A DNA stretch of 43,110 nucleotides from Methylobacterium jeotgali (GTDB taxonomy: Bacteria > Pseudomonadota > Alphaproteobacteria > Rhizobiales > Beijerinckiaceae). Positions 9,114 through 15,704 of this stretch are shown here, piece after piece. The DNA is taken from positions 1 through 43,110 of the forward strand of contig NZ_BPQR01000026.1 in NCBI RefSeq assembly GCF_022179345.1, in the 5' to 3' direction. The translations under genes were made by a program, and so were the position numbers. The notes below the pieces were generated by a model that worked only from the letters and a program-made list of their open reading frames with translations, made no database searches and had not been told where the DNA came from. Every line of letters starts with the position of its first letter. Position 1 is the first letter of the stretch.

Positions 9114-10571
9114 CTACGCCGCCAGCTCGGCCCCGAGCTCGGCGATCCGGCGCAGATCCCCGACGAAGGCCGCGTAGGCCTCCGCCTTCGCCTCGTCCGG
9201 CAGGCGCAGCAGGTAGGAGGGGTGGACGGTGATGTAGCCGTGGAAGCGGTTGCCCTGCCGGTCGAACCGGAAGGGACCGCGGGCGCGGGTGATCGGGATC
9301 TGCTTGCCGGTGAGCGCCAGGACGGCGGTCGCGCCGAGCGCCACGACCAGCTTCGGCCCCACGAGCTCCAGCTCCTTGTCGAGCCACCAGCGGTAGTGGC
9401 TGACCTCGCCGGCGGTCGGCTTCTCGTGGATCCGCCGCTTGCCACGCAGGGTGAACTTGAAGTGCTTCACCGCATTCGTGACATAGGCCTCCCCGCGGTC
9501 GATGCCGGCCTCCTCCGCGGCGCGGGTGAAGAGCATCCCCGCCGGGCCGACGAAGGGGCGGCCCTTCAGATCCTCCTGGTCGCCGGGCTGCTCGCCGACG
9601 AAGGCCAGCGTCGCGCCGACCGGGCCCTCGCCGAGGACGGCCTGGGTGGCGCCGGGCACCAGGGGCTCGGCCTTGCGGATGATCGCGTTCAGCGCCTCGA
9701 GGCTCTTCGGCTCGTCGTCGAACATGGCGGCGACGGCCTTGGCGGGTTCGCGCTTTGCGGGCATCGCGGGGCTCCTCTCGATCATCTCGACGGTGCGGCC
9801 CGCCGCCGCCCGGACGAGGGCGGGAATGGCGAGCGTCTCGGGCATGTTGTGCCAGTACTTGCGCGGCATCTCGGCCCGCATGGCCCTCAGGTTGGTGCGG
9901 GCCGGGTTGAAGGTGCTCTCGTAGTAGTCCCGCCAGCCGGCCTCGAAGCCGTCGCCCTCCGGCACGTCCTCCCGGCGGCCGGGCGGTCCGAAGCTCAGGC
10001 TGTTCCCGTCCCAGCGCGCGGAGCCGTCGGGCGTCAGGATCGACCAGCGCAGCGAGCGGAAGCGGTCCACGAAGAAGCCCGCCGCCGCGACGAGGATGTG
10101 GTGCTCCGGCTCGAACCACGCGGCGAAGCGCTCCGTTCCCGTGTCCTGGACTCGCCGGAACCGAAGAAAGGCGTGCATCTTGTGGAGGTCGCGCCCCACG
10201 GCCTTGCGCATCAGCCAGAGGCGATGGACGAGCGGGTCGCTCGCGACCTCCATCAGGCCGCGCTCGCCGTGTGTCAGCCGCCAGATCAGGGCGTAGAGCA
10301 GGGCGTAACGTTCCGGATCCCGGTGCTGCGCGGCGAGCCCGATCGTCTCGGTCGCCGCCTTCGGCAGGATCAGCGGCGGAGCTTCGGCGAGCGCTTCGGC
10401 GGCTCCGAACAGCTCCGGCGCGCCGGCCACCGTCCAGGCGATCCGCTCCGGTGGGACGCCTGCGCCGACGAGGCGGCGGGCCGCGCTTCGGAAGCCGGCG
10501 AGATCGGCGCCCGGCGCCAGGGCGACGCTCTGGACCATGGGCCTCGCGGCGGTCTCGGCGGGCGCACCCAT
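9114..10571 (-). CDS. udgX: DUF4130-UdgX fusion, uracil-DNA glycosylase family protein without cysteines
   Basis: A 485-aa two-domain protein. Residues ~90-255 match the DUF4130 type that is repeatedly linked to a radical-SAM partner ('YALLYALIWRLTHGERGLM', 'FLRFRRV', 'YYESTFNPAR'). Residues ~300-480 are a UdgX-type uracil-DNA glycosylase: 'GEQPGDQEDL' at 326-335, 'YVTNAVKHFKF', the UdgX-specific loop KRRIH at 378-382 with His382, and 'VHPSYLLRLP' with His450. In characterised UdgX the KRRIH histidine forms a covalent bond with the sugar after uracil excision. Those enzymes carry a four-Cys [4Fe-4S] cluster; this protein has no cysteine anywhere. The equivalent positions read 'IIRKAEPLVPGATQAV' and 'VSHYRWWL'. 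The start overlaps the radical-SAM stop (TGATG), so the two are translationally coupled. Confidence 0.92.
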   Translation of the reverse strand: MGAPAETAARPMVQSVALAPGADLAGFRSAARRLVGAGVPPERIAWTVAGAPELFGAAEALAEAPPLILPKAATETIGLAAQHRDPERYALLYALIWRLTHGERGLMEVASDPLVHRLWLMRKAVGRDLHKMHAFLRFRRVQDTGTERFAAWFEPEHHILVAAAGFFVDRFRSLRWSILTPDGSARWDGNSLSFGPPGRREDVPEGDGFEAGWRDYYESTFNPARTNLRAMRAEMPRKYWHNMPETLAIPALVRAAAGRTVEMIERSPAMPAKREPAKAVAAMFDDEPKSLEALNAIIRKAEPLVPGATQAVLGEGPVGATLAFVGEQPGDQEDLKGRPFVGPAGMLFTRAAEEAGIDRGEAYVTNAVKHFKFTLRGKRRIHEKPTAGEVSHYRWWLDKELELVGPKLVVALGATAVLALTGKQIPITRARGPFRFDRQGNRFHGYITVHPSYLLRLPDEAKAEAYAAFVGDLRRIAELGAELAA

Positions 10572-11782
10572 CAGAACAGCGTCAGCTGCTGCACCGGCTC
10601 GGCGAGCCGCGCCCGGAGATCGAGCCGATCGGTCAGGTGGGTCGGCCGGTGGTCGGCGGCGACGAGGAAAGGCCGGGCCCGCTTCAAGGCCGAGGTCAGG
10701 CGGCCGACATCCTCCAGGCGCAGGCTCGTGTGCCGGCGCGCCGCGACGATGCGGTCGACCGCCCGCGCCCCGAGGCCGGGGACCCGCAGGAGCATCTCCC
10801 GGTCGGCCCGGTTCACGTCGACGGGAAACCTCTCGCGGTGGCGAAGCGCCCAGGCGAGCTTCGGGTCGACGTCGAGGGGCAGCATGCCGTCCTCGGCCGC
10901 GTCCGCGACCTCGGCCGCCGAGAAGGAATAGTACCGGAGCAGCCAGTCCGCCTGATACAGGCGATGCTCGCGGGCGAGCGGCGGGGGCTTCGGCGGCAGG
11001 ATCGCGGAGCCCTCGGGAATCGGGCTGAAGGCCGAGTAATAGACCCGCTTCAGCCCGACCGAATCGTAGAGATGCGCGCTGCGGGCGATCAGGGACGTAT
11101 CCGTCGTGGCGTCCGCCCCGACGATCACCTGCGTCGACTGTCCGGCCGGCGAGAACCGTCGCTTCTCGGCCTTGGCCTCGAGGATGCGCTCGCCGATCTG
11201 CGCCATCGCGCCTTGGATCGAGGCGCCGTCCTTCTCCGGCGCGAGGCGCTCCAGGCTCTCCTCCGTGGGCAGCTCGATGTTGATCGAGAGCCGGTCGGCG
11301 TAGAGCCCCGCCTCCTCGATCAGCCAGGGGCTCGCCTCGGGGATCGACTTGAGATGGATGTAGCCGCGGAAGCCGTGATCGCGGCGAAGCGACTTCGCCA
11401 CCCGCGTCAGCAGCTCCATGGTGTGGTCGGGGGAGCGGATGATGCCCGAGGAGAGGAACAGCCCCTCGATGTAGTTGCGCTTGTAGAACTCGACCGTGAG
11501 GGTCACGACCTCCTCGACCGTGAAGCGCGCACGCCGCACGTTCGAGGAGCGCCGGTTGATGCAGTAGGCGCAGTCGAACAGGCACCAGTTCGTCAGCAGG
11601 AGCTTCAGGAGCGAGACGCAGCGCCCGTCCGGCGTGTAGGCGTGGCAGATGCCGGCGCCCGTGGTCGAGCCGAGCCCGTCCTTCCCGGCGCTGCGCTTGG
11701 GCGCGCCGGAGGACGCGCAGGAGGCGTCGTACTTCGCCGCATCCGCCAGGATGCGCAGCTTCTTTGAGAGCGCCTCGTCCAT
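10571..11782 (-). CDS. Putative DNA modification/repair radical SAM protein
   Basis: A 403-aa radical-SAM protein of the family found beside DUF4130/UDG proteins. The cluster motif is CLFDCAYC (Cys67, Cys71, Cys74; CX3CX2C). Three further cysteines lie just upstream: 'DASCASSG' (22), 'GICHAY' (46) and 'GRCVSL' (55). The remaining ~330 residues have none. A helix-hairpin-helix DNA-binding motif, 'RVPGLGARAVDRIVAARR', is at about 333-350. The protein ends in QLTLF, a canonical beta-clamp-binding pentapeptide. The start is uncertain: ATG11782 best fits the family ('MDEALSKKLRILADAAKYDAS'), ATG11800 would add six residues and GTG11863 twenty-seven; none has a clear Shine-Dalgarno. A perfect SOS-type box abuts ATG11782. 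The reaction and substrate are unknown. Confidence 0.88.
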   Translation of the reverse strand: MDEALSKKLRILADAAKYDASCASSGAPKRSAGKDGLGSTTGAGICHAYTPDGRCVSLLKLLLTNWCLFDCAYCINRRSSNVRRARFTVEEVVTLTVEFYKRNYIEGLFLSSGIIRSPDHTMELLTRVAKSLRRDHGFRGYIHLKSIPEASPWLIEEAGLYADRLSINIELPTEESLERLAPEKDGASIQGAMAQIGERILEAKAEKRRFSPAGQSTQVIVGADATTDTSLIARSAHLYDSVGLKRVYYSAFSPIPEGSAILPPKPPPLAREHRLYQADWLLRYYSFSAAEVADAAEDGMLPLDVDPKLAWALRHRERFPVDVNRADREMLLRVPGLGARAVDRIVAARRHTSLRLEDVGRLTSALKRARPFLVAADHRPTHLTDRLDLRARLAEPVQQLTLF

Positions 11783-11783
11783 C

Positions 11784-11798
11784 GAACGAAACAGGAAC
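11784..11798 (-). promoter_or_regulatory. Candidate LexA (SOS) box at the radical-SAM/udgX start
   Basis: Plus strand GAAC-GAAACAG-GAAC; read with the gene, GTTC-CTGTTTC-GTTC. It matches the alphaproteobacterial LexA consensus GTTC-N7-GTTC at all 8 fixed positions. It lies 2 bp before ATG11782. This suggests damage induction of the radical-SAM/udgX pair, possibly from a promoter whose start site gives a very short leader. By base composition, about one such site could occur by chance anywhere in the window, so the location is the evidence. Confidence 0.6.
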
Positions 11799-11877
11799 AT
11801 TTTTTCGGGGGCGAAGGCAAGCGGAGCCGCTGAAGCGTCGCCAGCGGCCGATCGCCACGCCACCTCTGAGCGTCGCT

Positions 11878-12441
11878 TTACTCCTCCGCGTCGATGACGG
11901 TGCGGGCGAGGCCGTAGCGGAAGCCGGCGCGGGCCATGGCGGCGAGGTCGCGCTCCCGGTGCTCGGCCCGCTTCTCCGGCAGGCGGTAGGGACCGAGCCG
12001 GCGGCGGCGGGCCAGGGCATGGGCGGCGGCGAGCTCGGCGGTGCCGGTGTCTTCGGCGGACGCCTCGCTCTCCTCCGCTTGGAGCGCGCCCTCGATCACC
12101 TCCGGCGCCACGCCCTTGGCAGCGAGCTTCGCGGCCACACCCCGGCGAGAGGTGCCTCGCCGCCGCAGGGTGGCGAGGCGGGCGGCGGCGAAGCGGGCAT
12201 CGTCCACGAGGCCGCCCTCGACGGCCTTGCGCACGACGGCCTCGATCATCCCGTCGAAGGCGTCAGCCTCCTCGCCGCGCGCCCGCGCCCGCTTGAGGAC
12301 GCGCCGCGTCAATGTCCGCCGCAGCATCTCCGAAGAGGCGCTGTAGCGCTCGAGATAGTGGAGTGCCGCCCGCTCGAGATAGGCGGCCGTGACCGGACCC
12401 GGCACCCGTGCCGGTCCGGGACCTGCAACATTTTCGCGCAT
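11878..12441 (-). CDS. recX: Regulatory protein RecX
   Basis: A 187-aa RecX-family protein, which in other bacteria binds RecA filaments and limits their extension or activity. Visible features are the three-helix repeats: 'ALHYLERYSASSEMLRRTLTRRV', then 'GLVDDARFAAARLATLRRRGTSRRGVAAKLAAKGV', and a final repeat near 'AMARAGFRYGLARTVI'. Start at ATG12441; an adjacent GTG at 12444 would add one residue. In many bacteria recX sits next to recA, but here recA is over 22 kb away and recX heads the minus-strand repair block, 95 bp before the radical-SAM gene. It could be co-transcribed with that gene or have its own promoter in the 47-bp gap to the TAXI gene. Confidence 0.85.
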   Translation of the reverse strand: MRENVAGPGPARVPGPVTAAYLERAALHYLERYSASSEMLRRTLTRRVLKRARARGEEADAFDGMIEAVVRKAVEGGLVDDARFAAARLATLRRRGTSRRGVAAKLAAKGVAPEVIEGALQAEESEASAEDTGTAELAAAHALARRRRLGPYRLPEKRAEHRERDLAAMARAGFRYGLARTVIDAEE

Positions 12442-12488
12442 CACCGGTTCTTCACGATTGGGCCAGGTTTTCCGCCCATAAATTCGTC

Positions 12489-13946
12489 ATGGCAATGGCT
12501 CCACGCGGGAGACGCCGGGATGCGCCGCCGGGGATCTTGGTGAGACGGGACTGGCTCCTGATCGTGCTCGCCCTGGCGCTCGCCGCGAGCGCGGCGGCGG
12601 TCGTCTACCTGTCGCGGCCCACGGTCCTGACCGTCGCCGTCGGGCCTCGCGACGGCCCGGAGGCCGGCCTCCTTGAGGCCTATGCCAAGGCCCTGAGCCG
12701 GGCGCGGGAGGACGTGAGGCTCAAGCTCGTCCACTACGACGACGTGCGCGACAGCGCCGCCGCGCTCCAGTCCGGCAAGGCCGACCTCGCGGTCGTGCGG
12801 CCGGACGTGCTGATGCCCGAGAACGGCCTGACCATCGCCATCCTCCACGACGAGGCCCTGGTGATCGCGACGCCCGATGCCAGCGACATCGACGGCTTCT
12901 CCGACCTCGCCCGCAAGCGCCTCGGCGTGGTCGAGCGCCACTCCGCCGACGCGGCCTTCATCACCAACCTGCTGGGCTTCTACGATCTCGCCGCCTCCGC
13001 GGGCGAGACGGCTCCGGACCGGCCGGCGGGCGCCAGTCCCGTGACCCTGGTGCCGCTCCAGCCCTCGGAGGTCACGGCGGCCATCGCCGAGAAGCGCGTC
13101 GACGCGGTGGCGGTGATCGCGAGCCCCGCTTCGAAGGCCGCCGCGAGCATGGTGCGCGCCGTCGAGGCCGGCGCGCCGGATCGCAAGGCGAGCCTCGTCG
13201 CGGTGCCGGACGGCGACGCCATCCTGCAGCGGCTGCCGGAGCTTCAGGTCGTGACGATCCCCGCCGGCACCTTCGGCGGCCGGCCGAAGCGTCCCGAGGA
13301 GGACGTGAAGACCATGGGCGCCTCCTATCGCCTGATGGCGCGGGGGCAGGTGAGCCGCGTCACCGTGGCCTCGGTCACGCAGCACCTGTTCGAGTGGCGC
13401 TCGAAGCTCGCCTCGGCGGCGCCGATCGCCAAGCTGATGAAGGCGCCTGAGTTCGACACCACCGTCGCGGCGACCTCCGCCCGGCTCCCGAATCATCCGG
13501 GCGCCGTCGACTATTTCGAGCGCGAGCAGCAGACGTTCCTCGACCGCTACGAGGATTACATCTACCTGCTCGCCTTCTTCGGCGGCACCATCGGCTCCGG
13601 CGTCGCCTGGGTTGGGCAGAGGCTGGCCCGGCAGCGGCGTCAGCGGATCGACGTGGTTCTCGACCGGCTGATCGAGTTGATGCGGGAGATCCGGGCGGCG
13701 ACCACGAAGGCCGAGCTCGATGCGCTCGCGCAGGAGACCGACGCCCTCGTCGCCGACGTGGTGCGCTACGCCCGCGAGCGGAGCCTCGACAACCGCACCC
13801 TGAGCGCGCTGATTCTCTCGATCGACGCGGCGCAGGGCGCGATCCTCGACGGGCGCCGGCGGATCGGTGATGCGCCCGTCCACGCCGCGCCGGCGCGGCC
13901 GCGGATGGCGCGCCTGATGGCGATGAAGCTGCCTGCTGCGGAGTGA
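12489..13946 (+). CDS. TAXI-family TRAP solute-binding protein, membrane-anchored
   Basis: A 485-aa protein. Residues ~22-42 form a transmembrane segment ('WLLIVLALALAASAAAVVYL'). A TAXI-type binding domain follows ('LTVAVGPRDGPEAGLLEAYAKAL', 'LQSGKADLAVVRPDVL', 'MKAPEFDTTVAATSARLPNHPGAVDYF'). A second transmembrane segment at ~355-378 ('YLLAFFGGTIGSGVAWVGQ') leads to a basic stretch and about 100 predicted helical residues. Ordinary TAXI proteins are soluble periplasmic proteins of roughly 320 aa that feed a TRAP permease. No permease gene is adjacent, so this may be a sensor or an orphan receptor. The start has no strong ribosome binding site; ATG12495 is an alternative. Confidence 0.8.
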   Translation: MAMAPRGRRRDAPPGILVRRDWLLIVLALALAASAAAVVYLSRPTVLTVAVGPRDGPEAGLLEAYAKALSRAREDVRLKLVHYDDVRDSAAALQSGKADLAVVRPDVLMPENGLTIAILHDEALVIATPDASDIDGFSDLARKRLGVVERHSADAAFITNLLGFYDLAASAGETAPDRPAGASPVTLVPLQPSEVTAAIAEKRVDAVAVIASPASKAAASMVRAVEAGAPDRKASLVAVPDGDAILQRLPELQVVTIPAGTFGGRPKRPEEDVKTMGASYRLMARGQVSRVTVASVTQHLFEWRSKLASAAPIAKLMKAPEFDTTVAATSARLPNHPGAVDYFEREQQTFLDRYEDYIYLLAFFGGTIGSGVAWVGQRLARQRRQRIDVVLDRLIELMREIRAATTKAELDALAQETDALVADVVRYARERSLDNRTLSALILSIDAAQGAILDGRRRIGDAPVHAAPARPRMARLMAMKLPAAE

Positions 13947-14106
13947 GAGGTCGTCGTCGCGACCGCCTCCAGCGCTCGCACTTCCGGGCATCCGGCCATT
14001 GGCGCCGGGACGGCGAAGTTCTGCGAGAAGCTTCGAAACGTGCGTAAACGGGCGGCAGCCGGGCTTTAATCCCTCACATTCGTGCGGGAGACTAAAAATA
14101 TTCCGA

Positions 14107-14135
14107 TTGCCAATGGGAACCTCAGAACGAATAAT
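14107..14135 (+). promoter_or_regulatory. Sigma-70-like promoter for oxlT
   Basis: TTGCCA (14107-14112), exactly 17 bp, AATAAT (14130-14135), each 5 of 6 to consensus, in an AT-rich patch unusual for this GC-rich window. The predicted leader is about 120 nt, with no recognised riboswitch. Confidence 0.6.
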
Positions 14136-14262
14136 ATATTAGCTCGCCTTTCCATCTGCTGACGCAAAAGTCGGCGGCGGCGAGCGTTCATTTGGGTGAA
14201 GTCCAAACAAGGGACCGGCCCAGGATATGCCGTACGCCTTCGCGGAGGCAGAGGAGACGCCC

Positions 14263-15555
14263 GTGACAACAGTAACCGCCGCTCGAGCGGACGCCACAAC
14301 TTCGTCTGGCCGCTGGGTACAGCTCGGCCTCGGCGTCGTCTGCATGGTCGCCGCCGCGAACATCCAATACGCCTGGACGCTTTTCGTCCCCGAAATTCAG
14401 AAGACGTTCGGCTGGGAGCGCGCCGCGATCCAGCTCGCCTTCACGATCTTCGTCATCTCGCAGACTTGGCTCACGCCCGTCGCGGGCTACTTCATCGACC
14501 GGTACGGCCCGAACAAGGTCGTCATGTTCGGCGGCCTGATGACCGGCCTCGCCTGGATCATCAACTCCTACGCCGGCTCGCTCTCGGGCTTCTACCTCGG
14601 CGCCATCGCGGGCGGCATCGGCGTCGGCTGCGTCTACGCCTGCTGCGTCAACAACGCCCTCAAGTGGTTCCCTGATCGTCGCGGTCTGGCGGTGGGCCTC
14701 ACGGCCGGCGGCTATGGCGCGGGCTCGGCCCTCACCATCCTCCCGATCGCCAACACCATCGCCACCAGCGGCTACCAGCAGGCGTTCTTCACCTTCGGCC
14801 TGATCCAGGGCGCGGTGATCCTGCTCGCCGCCATCGGCATGCGCGCCCCGGGCAAGGACGAGGTCAAGTTCTCGAGCACCGTTCTCCAGTCCCGCCGCGA
14901 CTACACCCTCAAGGAGGCCCTCAACACGAAGGTCTTCTACGTGATGCTGCTGATGTTCACCTGCACGGTGACCGGCGGTCTCATGGCGGTGGCCCAGCTC
15001 GGCGTCATCGCCGAGGACCTCGGCGTGAAGAACTTCAAGGTCAACCTGTACTTCTTCGCCATGGCGGCGCTGCCCTTCGCTCTGATGCTCGACCGCATCC
15101 TGAACGGCATCTCCCGCCCCCTCTTCGGCTGGATCTCCGACAAGATCGGCCGCGAGAAGACGATGTTCATCGCCTTCACGATGGAGGGTATCGGCATCAT
15201 CGCGCTCGGCACCTTCGGTCATAACCCCTGGGCCTTCGTGATCCTGTCGGGCATCGTGTTCCTGGCCTGGGGCGAGGTCTACTCGCTCTTCTCCGCCACG
15301 GCCGCCGACACCTTCGGCTCCAAGCACATCGGCAAGATCTACGGCGTGCTCTACTGCGCCAAGGGTATCGCCGCCCTGCTCGTCCCGATCGGCAACCTGC
15401 TGATGCAGGCGACCGGCACTTGGTCGAGCGTGCTCTACACGGTGGCGGCGATGGACATCTTCGCGGCGATGCTGGCGGTCACGGTGCTCCGGCCGATGCT
15501 GATCAAGCACCACGCCTCCAACGGCCAGACCATGGCGACCGGCGGCGGCCACTGA
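14263..15555 (+). CDS. oxlT: Oxalate:formate antiporter, major facilitator superfamily
   Basis: A 430-aa, 12-segment MFS transporter. It resembles the OxlT group: 'GRWVQLGLGVVCMVAAANIQYAWTLFVPEIQ', 'GYFIDRYGPNKVVMFGG', 'YACCVNNALKWFPDRRGLAVGLTAGGYGAGSAL' and 'GRPLFGWISDKIGREKTM'-like text in the second half. OxlT exchanges external oxalate for formate made inside, so it supports growth on or detoxification of oxalate. No oxalyl-CoA decarboxylase gene is in this window. The GTG start at 14263 is chosen because GAGGAG lies 6 nt upstream; ATG14227 would add 12 residues but has only a poorly spaced AGGA. A hairpin terminator follows. Confidence 0.88.
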   Translation: MTTVTAARADATTSSGRWVQLGLGVVCMVAAANIQYAWTLFVPEIQKTFGWERAAIQLAFTIFVISQTWLTPVAGYFIDRYGPNKVVMFGGLMTGLAWIINSYAGSLSGFYLGAIAGGIGVGCVYACCVNNALKWFPDRRGLAVGLTAGGYGAGSALTILPIANTIATSGYQQAFFTFGLIQGAVILLAAIGMRAPGKDEVKFSSTVLQSRRDYTLKEALNTKVFYVMLLMFTCTVTGGLMAVAQLGVIAEDLGVKNFKVNLYFFAMAALPFALMLDRILNGISRPLFGWISDKIGREKTMFIAFTMEGIGIIALGTFGHNPWAFVILSGIVFLAWGEVYSLFSATAADTFGSKHIGKIYGVLYCAKGIAALLVPIGNLLMQATGTWSSVLYTVAAMDIFAAMLAVTVLRPMLIKHHASNGQTMATGGGH

Positions 15556-15614
15556 GCCGAGCCTCTCTCCCGGCGCCCGGTCTCGGGTCCGCCGGGAGGG
15601 TTCTCCGAGAACGA

Positions 15615-15649
15615 AAGAGGCGGCGTCCGCATCGCGGGCGCCGCCTCTT
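15615..15649. terminator. Hairpin terminator between oxlT and the Gfo/Idh protein
   Basis: An 11-bp perfect stem (aagaggcggcg / cgccgcctctt) with a 13-nt loop, 60 bp after the oxlT stop, in a convergent gap. It is followed by TCG rather than a U-run, so it may serve both genes. Confidence 0.65.
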
Positions 15650-15704
15650 CGCATTCACGGGAGCTGGCTTGTGGGGAGCCGGCTCGTGGGAGGGGGCGAG
15701 GGGC

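Noticed and set aside
6076..9177. Long plus-strand open frame opposite polA (about 1033 codons)
   Set aside because: It is the high-GC antisense shadow of polA. Its composition is Arg/Gly/Ala/Leu/His-rich with no recognisable domain, while the minus strand encodes intact Pol I.
9114..12020. One continuous minus-strand frame of about 968 codons that would extend UdgX far upstream
   Set aside because: The upstream part is out of frame with the clear radical-SAM protein and low in recognisable content. The UdgX start at 10571 with a TGATG overlap explains the data.
14066..14299. 77-codon minus-strand frame upstream of oxlT
   Set aside because: It overlaps the oxlT promoter, leader and start, is Arg-rich and has no family or ribosome binding site.
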